Below are positions 1 to 10,211 of a DNA stretch of 64,000 bases, in pieces. Within the stretch, counting starts at the first letter, position 1, and each line of letters opens with the position of its first letter. The DNA is from Gammaproteobacteria bacterium (lineage in GTDB: Bacteria; Pseudomonadota; Gammaproteobacteria; Burkholderiales; Rhodocyclaceae), in contig JAHJEO010000022.1 in assembly GCA_018825305.1 (NCBI GenBank), positions 84,903 through 148,902 on the forward strand, given 5' to 3'. The position numbers and the translations under genes were made by a program. The notes under the pieces were generated by a model that saw nothing but the letters and a program-made list of their open reading frames with translations, ran no database searches and was not told where the DNA came from.

Positions 1-165
1 AACGGGAGTGGTGTCCCGAGTCCCTCGTAGTTCTCGACACGCTTAGGCGTGCGGGACGGACAGAAACACTTACCAGACAGGCTTCACACACCAGCAGCAG
101 GGTAAAGGGCAGGAAGAAAGGGGCAGCGAAAAGGGGAGAAATGGATTGAACCTGGCGAGGAATGT

Positions 166-1032
166 ATGCGGAACCTGAACTACGAACTGAAACAGCTCTG
201 CCATCGCAATCGCGACGGCAGCTATGCCACGCAACACGACCGCGAGCGCGTGCTCGACCAGATCGCCAACCAGCTCCAGGAACTGGGCTTTCGGCATATG
301 GTTGTCACCGGCCTGAAACCGAAGCACGTCGAGGGATTGGTCGAGCGCTGGAAAGCTGACGGTCTGGCTGTCGGCACGATCAAGAACCGGATGGCGGAGC
401 TTCGCTGGTGGGCCGAGAAGATCGGCAAGCAAAACGTCGTCGCCAGGGACAACGATCACTATGGCATCGGTCACCGACAGTACGTCACCAATGTCAGCAA
501 GGCCCGCGAGCTTACGGCCGGCGACCTGGCGAAGATCACCGACCCGTACACGCGGATGTCGCTGCAGCTACAGGCGGCATTCGGATTGCGGCGCGGGGAA
601 TCGATCAAGATCCGGCCCGAGTGGGCGGATCGCGGCGACAGGCTCGTTCTGAAGGACACCTGGACCAAGGGCGGCCGCGAGCGGGAAATCCCCATCCGCA
701 ATGAAGAGCAGCGCCGGGTACTCGACGAGGCCAAGCGCTTCGCCGGCAGGGGCAGCCTCATCCCGGCCGACAAGCGCTATGTGGAGCAGCTCCGGCGCTT
801 CGAGTATCAGTGCGCCAGGGCTGGCAGCCACCGGGTGCACGGCCACCGCCACCAGTATGCGCAGACGCGCTACCGGGAACTCACCGGATGGGCTGCGCCA
901 GCCGCCGGCGGACCGCGCTCCAAGGAATTGACCGCAGCGCAAAAGGTGATTGACCAAGAGGCACGGCTAACGATCAGCCGGGAACTGGGGCATGAGCGCG
1001 AGCAGATTACTGCGATTTACGTAGGCAGATGA
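166..1032 (+). CDS. Integrase-domain protein of ICE type (tyrosine recombinase fold)
   Basis: 288-residue protein of the integrase family common on ICEs of Gammaproteobacteria and Betaproteobacteria, with an N-terminal SAM-like core-binding region and a C-terminal catalytic domain. Visible catalytic elements are the first arginine in FGLRRGES (about residue 147), a HGHRHQYAQTRY stretch (about residues 223-234) and ELGHEREQITAIYVGR at the very end, which carries the His and the tyrosine nucleophile. The protein stops three residues after the Tyr, so it lacks the usual C-terminal tail. The ATG at 166 follows GGCGAGGA, a fair ribosome binding site. Such proteins usually sit inside ICEs rather than at the att site, so its role as the element's excision enzyme is uncertain. 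It shows no sign of being an integron integrase. Confidence 0.75.
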   Translation: MRNLNYELKQLCHRNRDGSYATQHDRERVLDQIANQLQELGFRHMVVTGLKPKHVEGLVERWKADGLAVGTIKNRMAELRWWAEKIGKQNVVARDNDHYGIGHRQYVTNVSKARELTAGDLAKITDPYTRMSLQLQAAFGLRRGESIKIRPEWADRGDRLVLKDTWTKGGREREIPIRNEEQRRVLDEAKRFAGRGSLIPADKRYVEQLRRFEYQCARAGSHRVHGHRHQYAQTRYRELTGWAAPAAGGPRSKELTAAQKVIDQEARLTISRELGHEREQITAIYVGR

Positions 1033-1118
1033 TCTGACTGGTCGAAGGCGATATTCTTGCGAAGCCAGATGACTGTTAGCACTGCTGACGCAGCGGTTGG
1101 CAGCGGCTACCGAATGCG

Positions 1119-1655
1119 TCAATGCAAAATCGTCGGTGGCTCGTCGCCTTCCTTGACTGGCAGCAGATGCGTAAATCGGCCTTTGACCTCCGTGTAAAAC
1201 CGGAATTCGACGACCCCGATGGTTCGCTTCTTCTTGGAAATTCCCTTCGGCTTGATACGAGGCTGCGCGACCCATACCCCTCGCTTGGTTTCCAGTGCAA
1301 GCGAGCACACGTCGATCGCGTAAGGTGAGGCGCCGATGCTTCCGTACTTATCGAGGATCGCATCCATCTGCAGCAGCTTGTCGGGCCGAAGCGACCAGGC
1401 TTCCATGATCGTGAAGACGAAGTCGGCCTCCAATGCCAATGCGGCTGACTGAATCAGGCGCGCTGACTGGTCCTTGACCGCGTCGGCTCCCGATTGAATC
1501 ATCACCGGGATGACGTGATTCCTGGACAGACTGCCGACGAAGGCGAACGCCTGAAGTGCTTCACCCGACTCCAGAAAACCGCGCGCACTATTGATCAGCG
1601 GGCTGATGATATCCATGTACGCCTTCGGTGGCGTGCTGATGGGGGCCTCGATCAT
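1119..1655 (-). CDS. Hypothetical protein translationally coupled to the TPR gene
   Basis: 178-residue soluble protein of unknown function starting MIEAPISTPPKAYMDIISPL. Its ATG overlaps the stop codon of the upstream TPR gene (ATGA), so the two are probably translated together. It contains a mostly helical N-terminal half and a more beta-rich C-terminal half with a Lys-rich patch (GISKKKR). No catalytic motif is apparent. Longer forms reading further upstream lie in the TPR gene in another frame and are not credible. It is the last gene of the minus-strand cargo series, so it may belong functionally with the TPR protein. Confidence 0.6.
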   Translation of the reverse strand: MIEAPISTPPKAYMDIISPLINSARGFLESGEALQAFAFVGSLSRNHVIPVMIQSGADAVKDQSARLIQSAALALEADFVFTIMEAWSLRPDKLLQMDAILDKYGSIGASPYAIDVCSLALETKRGVWVAQPRIKPKGISKKKRTIGVVEFRFYTEVKGRFTHLLPVKEGDEPPTILH

Positions 1656-2737
1656 TTCTTCTTCGCTACCGAGCCGGCCATGCCCTTGGCAATCTCGAAC
1701 TCGCGCTGCAAGCCGGAGCCGCAATCCATTTCCGGGTTGAACAACGCCATGCCGACGTGCATGTAGCAAAGGAGTTGCAGACCGGAAAAATCGCCATCGA
1801 GGTTCGTCAGGGAATAGCGCTTCAGGGGATTGTTGATTTCCAGGCCGGCCTGGCCAAGCTGTGCGATCTCCATGACCGCGCGCCCAACTTGCTCATGCGG
1901 AATTTCCGCAAACCGCTTCATGGCGCCGATCATGTACTCCACCGCATCCGGGCGATACCCACCATCCACCACCTTGCGCAGGTCTGCCTGTCCCGCGCGG
2001 TTCAAGATCTGCGTGGCATTTTCCGCGAACTGCGAATCGGGGAACCGCTTGACCAGGTCTTTATAGACCGTCAGGGCTTCCTTTCGATGCGCATCCATCG
2101 AGTCGAGACAGTTCGCCAGGCCCATGAGCACCGCGGGGTTGTTTGGCGCCAGTGATGCGGCCTGGCGGAAATACGGCAAAGCCTCGGCAAACTTCCCGGC
2201 GCGAGCAAGGGTTGCGGCGAGGTTTTGCTTGACCAGGGCATTTTCCGGCTGAATCTTGGCGGCTGCCTTGAGCACGACTTCCGCCTCGTCGTAGCGTTCA
2301 AGTTTAGAGAGCGAAACGCCGACGGCGATGGCCGCGTTGTCGTACGCAGGATCAAGGTTGAGACACTTGTTCAACGGCGGCAAGGAATCCGCGACCCGGC
2401 CAAGCTCAGACAGAGCCACGCCATAGTTGAAGCAAATGTCTGGATCATCAACCATGCCATACATGGCTTCCAGACCCGGCAGGGCGTCCTCGATATAGCC
2501 GTGACGCAGCAGGCCAAGCAGATAAGCCTTTGGCTCGATTCCCTGTTGCGGCACAGCCAAGACGCGCACCATTCCGCCGCTCACGACCACTGCAGCCGTC
2601 CAGCCCTTCGCACCGTACTGCAAGGCGTAATGGGCAACGACTGCTTCCTCGAACCCCGCATCGGTGCTCGGCGGCAAGCCGGCCAGTTTGAGGGACGCGA
2701 GGGGTAGTTGAAAAATCTCTGGTGCTTGCTTCTGCAT
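1652..2737 (-). CDS. Tetratricopeptide repeat protein
   Basis: About 361 residues if translation starts at the internal Met of MQKQAPEIFQLP (chosen because the preceding residues look like leader sequence). Several degenerate TPR units are visible between about residues 95 and 230, with alternating small residues at TPR positions (for example NYGVALSELGRVADSLP, NAAIAVGVSLSKLERYDEA, LVKQNLAATLARAGKFAEA, VLMGLANCLDSMDAHRKEA). TPR proteins act as protein-protein scaffolds. The gene lies 105 bp downstream of the type III Res gene and is followed by a coupled hypothetical gene. Whether it is part of the restriction island or an independent cargo pair cannot be decided from sequence. Confidence 0.75.
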   Translation of the reverse strand: MQKQAPEIFQLPLASLKLAGLPPSTDAGFEEAVVAHYALQYGAKGWTAAVVVSGGMVRVLAVPQQGIEPKAYLLGLLRHGYIEDALPGLEAMYGMVDDPDICFNYGVALSELGRVADSLPPLNKCLNLDPAYDNAAIAVGVSLSKLERYDEAEVVLKAAAKIQPENALVKQNLAATLARAGKFAEALPYFRQAASLAPNNPAVLMGLANCLDSMDAHRKEALTVYKDLVKRFPDSQFAENATQILNRAGQADLRKVVDGGYRPDAVEYMIGAMKRFAEIPHEQVGRAVMEIAQLGQAGLEINNPLKRYSLTNLDGDFSGLQLLCYMHVGMALFNPEMDCGSGLQREFEIAKGMAGSVAKKK

Positions 2738-2842
2738 ATACGATCGGTTTCTGTGGTGTCGGGTTTCAATCGGCAAGCATTTGCTCGGGCCGCAATTCGC
2801 GATCCGGGAAATAATTCCAGGTCGCCTAGTCGAAATCCAAGT

Positions 2843-5800
2843 CTACTTCACCAACTCCATCAATTTCCCATAGCTATCCACCACGTCGTACTTCACCTGA
2901 TCCGAGGTGATCTTGGCGAAGAACTTGCGGGCGCAGGCGATCTTGGATTTTTCAATGGCGCGCAGATCCAGGGTGGACATCGAACCCTTGGTTTCGGCGA
3001 TGAAGTAGATGTGCTTGACCTTGCCGTCATGGAAGGCGATGGCCCAGTCGGGGTTGTAGTTGCCGACCGGCGTGGGGATAAAGAAGCTCTTCGGCAGCTT
3101 GGCGTAAACGACGACTTCGGTGCTGGCGTCCAGCTTCTCGACAAATGTTCGTTCATTGCCCGAGTCGGTGAACACGTAGTCGTAGATGTGGTGTTTGGCC
3201 TCGAATGCCTTGCTGAAATCGTCCCGGGGCTTCTCGGCGGTAAAGATGTTCGAACCGTAGCTCTCGTCGACCGGGTCATAGGCGATGTGCTCGACGATGG
3301 CGGTGGCCTTTTGCTCGTTGATCAGCGTGCCGGCCTTGGCGATGAAGTCTTCCGGGTTGGTCTTGTACTGGCTGAAGACCGCGACGTTGATGCCCTTGAG
3401 GATGCTGGCGATGGTATGGCGCGTCAGTTGGGTGGCTTCAGCCAGGTTGCCGATCAGGTCGTACTTCACCGCCGAATGAACCGAGTCGGTGTAGTTTTCT
3501 GTCTGGCTAGCGGTGAGCTTGAACGCGGTACCCGCCTTGAGGTCGTCGAAGCTGCTATCTACAACCTGGGTGCCACGTTCAATCACGTACTGCATCGGCT
3601 TGACGCGCAGTTCCGTGTCCAGCGCCGCCACGCACTTGCCTAGCAGCTCGGCGGTTTCAAAATGCACCGTATAGGCGGCCTTGCGGTTGATCTTGTGCCA
3701 CAGCGCCTGAAATTCCTTCTTGTCGAAGTTCGCATTCAGCGGATTGACCTTGGCCTTGCGGCCGTCGCCGATCTGCGGCAATTGGGCTTCGCTGAACACG
3801 CTGTCGATCAACTGGAAGACCTGCTCCGCATAGGCTTCCAACTCGGGCGGCAAGGCGGCCAACTGTTCTTCGCGCTTGGCCTCGTGGTAAGCCGGAGTGA
3901 TCTGATCGTTATCGTCGGTGTAATCGTTTTTGGCCAGGTAGCGGTAAATCTGCTTGGCCAGTTGCGGGGTAACTTCCACTTCTCCGCCGGGGGTAAGCAG
4001 CATCTTGCCGGTGAAGTATTTTTCATCGGCCACGCGCGGCCGGGCCGACAGCGATTCGCTGATGTCTTTCTGCAGCGCACTGACGAAATCCTTGTAGCTT
4101 TCGCTGGCCACCACTGTCAGCTCGTTGATCTGGTGCACCGTGGCCGGGTTGTCCATGCGATCACCCAACTGATTCACCGCCAGGCGCAGGCCGCGGCCCA
4201 CCTCCTGCCGGCGCGAGACGGTGTTGTCGCTGTGCTTGAGCGCACAGATGACGAAGACATTGGGGTTGTCCCAGCCTTCGCGCAGCGCCGAGTGGGAAAA
4301 AATGAAGCGCACGGGTTCGGCAAAGGACAACAGGCGTTCCTTGTCCTTGAGGATTAAATCGTAGGCGTCAACGTCATCGGTTTCCGTGGACCTCCTGCCG
4401 GTTTCCGGATCGACCAGATGCTTGGTCTTCTTGTCGATAGAGAAGTAGCCATCGTGGGTCTGGCGCGCCTGGATGCCCTTCAGGTGGCGATTGTAGGGCG
4501 TATCTTCCAGCGTCAGCACTTCATTGAGGTGGGCGTCGTATTCCTCCTCGAAGACTTTTGCATACTCGCCAGGTACTTCGCCGTTGGCATCGTACTGGCG
4601 ATACTTGGCCACCTCGTCGATGAAGAACAGCGACAGCACCTTGATGCCCTGGCTGAACAGCGCCTGTTCCTTATCGAAGTGGGCCTTGACCGCTTCGCGA
4701 ATCTGGATGCGGCGCATCGCCGCTTCATCCACGTTGCCCACCGCCTCCCCGGCGACCAGTTCGACGCCGTTGCTGAAGCTCACGGTGTCGATGCGGGCAT
4801 CGATCTCCGCCACCACATAGCCCTTGTACTGATCCAGTCCGCCGGACAAGTCGTACAGATTGTCGTTGCGTCCCAGCCGGCGCATCACGCGCTTGATGCC
4901 GTTGCCCTGCTTGATCTCCAGCTCGACCCGCGCCACCGGCGGTTTGCTCGCAGAGACTTCGATGTCCTGCAAGTAGAGGTAGGCATGAGTGCCGGTCAGC
5001 CCCTTGACCGTGATACCGCGCACGGCGATCTTCTTCACCAGCTTCTGGTTGTAGGCATCCAGCGCATCCAGGCGGTGGATCTTGTTGTACTCGGTCTTGT
5101 GGGTCGCCGAGTAGCGCATGATCAGCAACGGATTGAACTCGCTTAGCGAGGCCAGCGTCTTGGCGCCCTCCATCTTTTGCGGCTCGTCGAGAATCAGGAT
5201 CGGCCGGTTGGCCTTGATCACGTCGATGGGGCGGCGCGACTGAAAATCATCCAGCTCCTCATAAATTCGCCGGTTGTCGGCGCCGCGCGCGGCGAATGCC
5301 TGTACGTTGATGACCATCACGTTGATGCCGGCATCCGAGGAAAAACTCTCCAGATTGTGCAATTGCTTGGAGTTGTAAATGAAGAAGCGGGCTTTCTTGC
5401 CGTAGCTTTCCAGGAAGTGCTCGGCGGTGATCTGCAGCGACTTGTACACGCCTTCGCGGATGGCGATGCTCGGCACCACGACGATGAACTTGCTCCAGCC
5501 ATGGCGCTTGTTCAGCTCGAACATGCTCTTGATGTAGCAGTAGGTCTTGCCGGTGCCGGTTTCCATCTCGATGTCGAGGTTGATCGGGCAGCCGGTCTTC
5601 TTGTCGCCGACGAGCACGGCAGAAAGCGGCAGGTTCTGGCGGCGCTGCACCGCCTGGATGTTGTCCAGAAGCTGGGCCGGGCTGAGAGCCACGTCGGCAT
5701 TCTTGAAGCCGGCGTCGCTGGCGCTAGCGGGGGCTGGCTCCATGCCCGCCAACAGCGCCTGCTGTGGAATAGTCGGCGCTGGCGAGACGGCGCCCGGATC

Positions 5801-5905
5801 GATGCGATAGCTCACCCCAGAAGATTTCGGCTGGCCGGCAAGGCAGTCGGCCAGCGAATCAACCGCATGGGTCTGGTAGGGCTGGACTTTGAACTTCAGT
5901 TTCAT
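2843..5905 (-). CDS. res: Type III restriction endonuclease Res subunit (helicase-nuclease)
   Basis: About 1020 residues from the Met of [18 protein letters not shown], the usual start of this family (a longer form starts 13 residues earlier). N-terminal superfamily 2 helicase: a Q-motif-like YQTHAVDS, Walker [16 protein letters not shown] (about residue 120), the DEAD-type box [10 protein letters not shown], then [13 protein letters not shown]-terminal PD-(D/E)xK nuclease is visible as [11 protein letters not shown] followed about 13 residues later by AETKG. In type III systems Res pairs with Mod, translocates or signals along DNA using ATP and cuts near the recognition site. Length matches intact Res proteins. 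One copy of a dispersed repeat lies in frame near the N-terminus (5771-5794). Confidence 0.9.
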   Translation of the reverse strand: MKLKFKVQPYQTHAVDSLADCLAGQPKSSGVSYRIDPGAVSPAPTIPQQALLAGMEPAPASASDAGFKNADVALSPAQLLDNIQAVQRRQNLPLSAVLVGDKKTGCPINLDIEMETGTGKTYCYIKSMFELNKRHGWSKFIVVVPSIAIREGVYKSLQITAEHFLESYGKKARFFIYNSKQLHNLESFSSDAGINVMVINVQAFAARGADNRRIYEELDDFQSRRPIDVIKANRPILILDEPQKMEGAKTLASLSEFNPLLIMRYSATHKTEYNKIHRLDALDAYNQKLVKKIAVRGITVKGLTGTHAYLYLQDIEVSASKPPVARVELEIKQGNGIKRVMRRLGRNDNLYDLSGGLDQYKGYVVAEIDARIDTVSFSNGVELVAGEAVGNVDEAAMRRIQIREAVKAHFDKEQALFSQGIKVLSLFFIDEVAKYRQYDANGEVPGEYAKVFEEEYDAHLNEVLTLEDTPYNRHLKGIQARQTHDGYFSIDKKTKHLVDPETGRRSTETDDVDAYDLILKDKERLLSFAEPVRFIFSHSALREGWDNPNVFVICALKHSDNTVSRRQEVGRGLRLAVNQLGDRMDNPATVHQINELTVVASESYKDFVSALQKDISESLSARPRVADEKYFTGKMLLTPGGEVEVTPQLAKQIYRYLAKNDYTDDNDQITPAYHEAKREEQLAALPPELEAYAEQVFQLIDSVFSEAQLPQIGDGRKAKVNPLNANFDKKEFQALWHKINRKAAYTVHFETAELLGKCVAALDTELRVKPMQYVIERGTQVVDSSFDDLKAGTAFKLTASQTENYTDSVHSAVKYDLIGNLAEATQLTRHTIASILKGINVAVFSQYKTNPEDFIAKAGTLINEQKATAIVEHIAYDPVDESYGSNIFTAEKPRDDFSKAFEAKHHIYDYVFTDSGNERTFVEKLDASTEVVVYAKLPKSFFIPTPVGNYNPDWAIAFHDGKVKHIYFIAETKGSMSTLDLRAIEKSKIACARKFFAKITSDQVKYDVVDSYGKLMELVK
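5771..5794 (+). repeat. Dispersed ~20-24 bp repeat, copy 1 (inside res)
   Basis: AGTCGGCGCTGGCGAGACGG on the plus strand. The host gene is on the minus strand, where the repeat is read in frame as GAVSPAPT. It is the only copy outside the prophage seen in this window. Confidence 0.75.
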
Positions 5906-5976
5906 GGGCGATTCCTGGCCGATTCGGGCCGCTCTTTTCTGCATTTATCCTGCAAACGGCTAGTTTTATTCTGCAT

Positions 5977-7638
5977 TTATTCTGCAAGCACCCAGACCGG
6001 CGCCTTGCGCGATCCGGCGTTCCGGATGCGCTTTGCACGCCGCAGGTTGCTGAGCAAGTTGCTGATCTTGTTCAGCTTTTGTTCGTCGTTCAGAGCGTCG
6101 CTGAGCTTGCCGGCAAGCAAGCGGTCGATCTCCTGACGGCTGGCGGAGCCGAATTTTCCCAGTAGTTCGAGGATCATCTTTTTGTAATGTGCATCGTCGA
6201 ATCCCCGGGTTCGGATGTACTCTGCCTTGCTTCCGGTCGCCTCGGCCACCGTCGCGGAGACGTGGAAGTTCGGCTTGCGTCCCTCGATCAGCCCCGCCTT
6301 GCGCAGATGCCTCAGCACGCCCTCGTCGTTCAGCGGCAACTTCTTCTGTACCCGGTCCAGGGCCAGAATGTCCTCCAGCGGCAGATCCGTTTTCTGGATA
6401 AGCAGCCGGCTGTAGGCCGGGTCCACCACACGGCCGTGAATGGTCATCTTTACCGCCTGCGGCTCGGAGAGATCGTAGTCCGGCATCGGAAAGTAACGCC
6501 GGGCCTGACCGATGTGCATCTCGTGAATGCCGTAACCCATGGTGTCGATCATGTTCAGTTCGGCCATGGCCTGCGCAAGGAAGGGGTTGCGGTAGCGGCG
6601 CGGCGTCCGGGCACCGGCGATGTAGTCCTCCGGCCGCCCCTCGAAGAAGCTGCCCTCGTTCTCCAGCACCAGGCGGTCGGGGAGCTCCGTCACCACGATG
6701 CGCCCGTTGCGGCCGTAGTCCTGGTGGGCAATGCAGTTGTGCAAGGCCTCCAGCACGATCTTGCGGTCGTACTTGGCCACCTCCACCGCCACCAACTGGT
6801 CGTCCGGCAGGATGCGCACCTGGATGTTGCGAACCTTGCGGTACAGCGCGCTGCTGGTCAGCAGGAAGGGCAGGCCGAAATGCTCGTAGGCGCGCTCCTG
6901 CCCTTCGAGCTTCCAGGTCATTTGCGCCGGATGCGGCGAGAGCAGGTGCGCGGCTTCTGCCTTGCCGAGTAACAACAAGGTGGCGCGCACGATCTGGCCA
7001 TCGCGGGTCAGTCGGGCGCGGTCGAGAAAGACGCCATTCGACCAGCGCCCGATCTCTTCCGCCGGGAAGCGATTGGCGTATTTCTTGGCGAAGGACTCGC
7101 GCGCCTGGGCCAGGGCGGTATCGTCCATATGGGCCAGCGTGGCGCCCGGCACCGCCTGCGCGGACCAGTCGGTGTTGCCCGTCTGACGGCGAATCTCGTC
7201 AAACTTGTCGAGACCGAGACTGGTCAGGCTTTCGCCGGCCCGGGCGTAGTAGTGTCCCTTCCAGGCCACCGGCAGCCCCAGCGGCGCCGCCGGAATTTCC
7301 AGCAGCAACACCCGGCCGGCCGGGTGCGCCAGTTCGTGGATATTGCGCAGGGTGATGCTCGGCTCGGTCGCCTCGGCCATCTGCATCTTGAGGCTTTGCA
7401 GGCGGGCAGGCTCGGGCCGGTAGTCGGTGCCGACCACCTTGCGCGTCTTGTTGTCCACGCCAAACACCAGCCAGGCCCGGTCGTGGTCGCGTAGGTTGGC
7501 TTCATTGGCCAGGGCGGAAAAATACTTGCCGATCTCGTCAGTGGAAAAACCGTCGCCGGCGCGCTTGAACTCCACCACCTCGTTTTCCCAACGCGCGATC
7601 AGCGTCGTCAGAAGTTCCTGCAAGGCTTTGCTGTCCAT
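5977..7638 (-). CDS. AlbA_2-domain ATP-binding protein (Schlafen-AlbA-like) of the restriction island
   Basis: 553 residues from the second in-frame ATG, which has a GAGG sequence at a better distance than the ATG at 7644. The N-terminal part (about 1-170) matches the AlbA_2 fold: ENEVVEFKRA, KYFSALANEAN, WLVFGVDN, and a YYARAGESLTSL stretch. A middle part carries HNCIAHQDYGRNGRIVVTELPDRLVLENEGSF, typical of the GHKL-like ATPase segment that accompanies AlbA_2, followed by winged-helix C-terminal segments. These proteins are often annotated as putative transcriptional regulators, and relatives occur in defence loci. The gene starts only a few bases after the mod stop, so it is clearly in the same operon between Mod and Res, an uncommon insertion for a simple type III system. 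Confidence 0.8.
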   Translation of the reverse strand: MDSKALQELLTTLIARWENEVVEFKRAGDGFSTDEIGKYFSALANEANLRDHDRAWLVFGVDNKTRKVVGTDYRPEPARLQSLKMQMAEATEPSITLRNIHELAHPAGRVLLLEIPAAPLGLPVAWKGHYYARAGESLTSLGLDKFDEIRRQTGNTDWSAQAVPGATLAHMDDTALAQARESFAKKYANRFPAEEIGRWSNGVFLDRARLTRDGQIVRATLLLLGKAEAAHLLSPHPAQMTWKLEGQERAYEHFGLPFLLTSSALYRKVRNIQVRILPDDQLVAVEVAKYDRKIVLEALHNCIAHQDYGRNGRIVVTELPDRLVLENEGSFFEGRPEDYIAGARTPRRYRNPFLAQAMAELNMIDTMGYGIHEMHIGQARRYFPMPDYDLSEPQAVKMTIHGRVVDPAYSRLLIQKTDLPLEDILALDRVQKKLPLNDEGVLRHLRKAGLIEGRKPNFHVSATVAEATGSKAEYIRTRGFDDAHYKKMILELLGKFGSASRQEIDRLLAGKLSDALNDEQKLNKISNLLSNLRRAKRIRNAGSRKAPVWVLAE

Positions 7639-7648
7639 TCGCATCGCC

Positions 7649-9520
7649 TCAGAGCGTCTTGATTTCCGTGGCCGGCGACAGCAGCTTGAACACCTGCTCG
7701 ACGTTGATCTTCACGCTGTCGCTGACGAAGCCGGCGTCGCGGAACACCACGCGCAGCGGCTTGTGCGCCGCGAGCTGCTTGACGAAGTCTTCGTCGATGC
7801 CAGTCTCGAAGCAGGCGGCCAGGGCATTGCCGTCCACGAAGAACACCGTCTTGCCGGCGATGCTCTGCTGGCTGATCGGCAGCGCCAGATCGACGCCCCA
7901 GTCGAGCAGCACCTGGAACAGCAGGTCTTCGGGGCTGCGGTCTTCGCGGATGTTGTCGACCAGGCCGGGCAGCGCTTCCTGGGTGACGGCATCCGGGGTG
8001 TAGTAAACCTCTTTCATGTTGGAGGTGTCGATCTTGAGGACGCGGAAACCGATGTCGAGTTGGTCGATACCGGGTTTATCAGCGTGATCTTGCTTGATTT
8101 TCTTGCCAGCACGGCGAACGCGCTCTTTTCCTATTTCTGCAATAGTTGTGAATCCCGCCGTGAATGCCTCACTCTTCTCAGCACAGGCCTCTGGGAGCTG
8201 AATGGTGATGTAGCTACGCTTACCTCCATCCTCGGCATTGATAGCCATGACAGCGTGCGCTGCAGTGGCTGAACCAGAAAATAGGTCAACCGCGATATCT
8301 GATCGATCTGTCAATTGCTCCAGCAACTTCTTAATAAGCTCAAATGGTTTGGGAAAATCGAAAACCTGTGAGCCAAATAGCTCCCTCACGCTGGCTGTTC
8401 CATAAGAGGTATATATGCCATCAATTATTGTTGGAAAAGAGGTGAACTCGCTGACAAGATCAGCCCTGAACTTCTTCTCACGCGGTCGGCCATCTGGTCG
8501 TTCAGGAAACAAGACTCTCTTTTCTTGAATCATCAGCGCCATGCGATCTTTGCTATAGCGCCAACCAGTGGTGGCTGGCGGTTCAAACCTATTATTGGTG
8601 TCTGGATCAACTATGGTGTAGTGCAAATTCGGACGCTGATCTCGTGTCGCAAGTCCCAACATACTGCGACTCATCCAAACACCCCTCGGGTCTTGATCCG
8701 GATTTTTGTATTTTGATTCGTCACGCGGGTTCCCTCTCATTGAGACCGCATCCCCTTTTGCGTAACACACAACATACTCATGGTCAGTAGATGTATTGGA
8801 TACGGAGCGAGCATCCGTAAATTGCCGACATTTCCAAACAAATTCAGCCAAAAACATATCCGAACCAAAAATCTCATCACAGATTTTTCTTAGGTTATGC
8901 ACTTCGTTATCATCGATTGAAATACAGATAACTCCATCATCTCGCAGCAAGTTTCTGGCCAGACGTAATCTCGGATACATCATGGTTAGCCAATCCGAGT
9001 GAAAGCGTCCGTTCCCTTCTGGATTGGCTAATAGTCGATTGCCGGCGTCATCCTTTTGGTTTGATCGCAATTTGTACGACTCCGTGTTCTCCGCGAAATC
9101 GTCGTCGTAGATGAAGTCATTCCCCGTGTTGTACGGCGGATCGATGTAAATCAACTTCACCTTGTTCAGGTAAGTCTCCTGCAAGAGCTTGAGCGCATCC
9201 AGGTTGTCGCCTTCAATGAACAGGTTCTGCGTGCTGTCAAAGTCCACGCTCTCTTCCCGGCAAGGGCGCAGCGTCCTGGCGATCGGCGCATTGGCCGTCA
9301 GCAGCGCCTCGCGCTTGCCCGGCCAGTTGAGCTGGTAGCGCTCCTGCGGACCCTCGACGATGCTGGCTGCCAGCTCCTGCCGCAGCAGGTCGAAGTCGAT
9401 GGCCTGCTTCAGCTCGCCCTTTGCGTCCCGCGCTTCGGTGACGCAATTGGGGAACAGTTCGGCCAGCCTGGCGATATTGGTTTCGATCAAGTCGGGAGAG
9501 TGCATTTTCAGCTTGTCCAT
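7649..9520 (-). CDS. mod: Type III-like DNA adenine methyltransferase, Mod subunit
   Basis: 623 residues. The catalytic motif IV IYIDPPYNTGNDFIYDDDF (about residues 124-142) comes before the AdoMet-binding motif VDLFSGSATAAHAVM (about residue 410), which is the beta-class N6-adenine arrangement of type III Mod proteins. The region between them is the expected target recognition domain, and it is clearly more AT-rich (about 8.1-9.1 kb) than the conserved ends. Mod specifies the site, protects host DNA and is required by Res. The start ATG follows AGGAACTCCC, a fair ribosome binding site. It lies 25 bp after the DUF4391 gene. Confidence 0.92.
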   Translation of the reverse strand: MDKLKMHSPDLIETNIARLAELFPNCVTEARDAKGELKQAIDFDLLRQELAASIVEGPQERYQLNWPGKREALLTANAPIARTLRPCREESVDFDSTQNLFIEGDNLDALKLLQETYLNKVKLIYIDPPYNTGNDFIYDDDFAENTESYKLRSNQKDDAGNRLLANPEGNGRFHSDWLTMMYPRLRLARNLLRDDGVICISIDDNEVHNLRKICDEIFGSDMFLAEFVWKCRQFTDARSVSNTSTDHEYVVCYAKGDAVSMRGNPRDESKYKNPDQDPRGVWMSRSMLGLATRDQRPNLHYTIVDPDTNNRFEPPATTGWRYSKDRMALMIQEKRVLFPERPDGRPREKKFRADLVSEFTSFPTIIDGIYTSYGTASVRELFGSQVFDFPKPFELIKKLLEQLTDRSDIAVDLFSGSATAAHAVMAINAEDGGKRSYITIQLPEACAEKSEAFTAGFTTIAEIGKERVRRAGKKIKQDHADKPGIDQLDIGFRVLKIDTSNMKEVYYTPDAVTQEALPGLVDNIREDRSPEDLLFQVLLDWGVDLALPISQQSIAGKTVFFVDGNALAACFETGIDEDFVKQLAAHKPLRVVFRDAGFVSDSVKINVEQVFKLLSPATEIKTL

Positions 9521-9545
9521 GGGAGTTCCTGTATCTCGTGAAGGC

Positions 9546-10211
9546 TTACGCGCTCAGTTGCTCGATTTCGGTCTTGAGGTCGCGCAATTGTGCATTGAGC
9601 GCCACCTTGCGGTTGAACTGTCTTTCCTTGTGCAGGCGGGCTTCCATCTTGCTGTACTCATTCTGCCGGCTGCGCAACCGGGCAAGCCGTTCCACTTGTT
9701 CGGGCAGGCTTTCGCCCGGCCGTGCCGCTTTCGGCAGCAGGCTGCGCAGCAGTTGTTCGTAGAGGCTGTGCAGGTCCAGGGCCATGGGCAGCGCGCGGCG
9801 TTCGGCGGCGGCCGGTTGCCATTCGCCGGCGAAGTAGCCATCGATCACCCACTTGCCGGCTTCCGCCGCGCTGGGCCGCTTGTAGGCGGCCACCATGCGG
9901 GTACGTTGGCCGTGCTGAAGCTGGAAGACGACGGGCAGCGGAATGGCACGATCAATGGCGCGCAGTATGTCTTCGTCCAGCGCATCGGTCTTGAGCGCGA
10001 TATCGAAGATTTCGATTTCCTCGATGCCCGCGCGTGCCAGCAGGTTGATGGTCTCCGGCGCCAGCTTGTATTGCCAGGTGATCTGCTCCACCTGCCGGAC
10101 GAAGCGCTCGCGCAAAGCGACGCTGACCCGGCCGTGCTGGTAGATCTTGCTTTTTGGCAACACGCGGCCGACCTTGGCCTGCGGCGGGAAATCAAACAGC
10201 GCCGGGATCAC
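9546..10211 (-). CDS. DUF4391-family protein of the restriction island
   Basis: 221 residues, starting MIPALFDFPPQAKVGRVLPK, which resembles the conserved start of DUF4391 proteins (FxLP/FDFP then a basic KxKIY segment). The N-terminal two thirds is alpha/beta; the C-terminal about 70 residues (PGESLPEQVERLARLRSRQN onward) form a predicted coiled coil. The ATG overlaps the stop codon of the upstream helicase gene (ATGA), pointing to coupled translation. Family members are known mainly as neighbours of helicases and Mod genes. Their biochemical role is not established, and I do not assign one. Confidence 0.75.
   Translation of the reverse strand: MIPALFDFPPQAKVGRVLPKSKIYQHGRVSVALRERFVRQVEQITWQYKLAPETINLLARAGIEEIEIFDIALKTDALDEDILRAIDRAIPLPVVFQLQHGQRTRMVAAYKRPSAAEAGKWVIDGYFAGEWQPAAAERRALPMALDLHSLYEQLLRSLLPKAARPGESLPEQVERLARLRSRQNEYSKMEARLHKERQFNRKVALNAQLRDLKTEIEQLSA

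Noticed and set aside
166..1032. Integron integrase as source of the attC arrays
   Set aside because: The catalytic part fits ICE-type integrase proteins and I see no integron-specific insert; also it is about 50 kb from the arrays. The integrase at 29065 is a phage-type enzyme as well.
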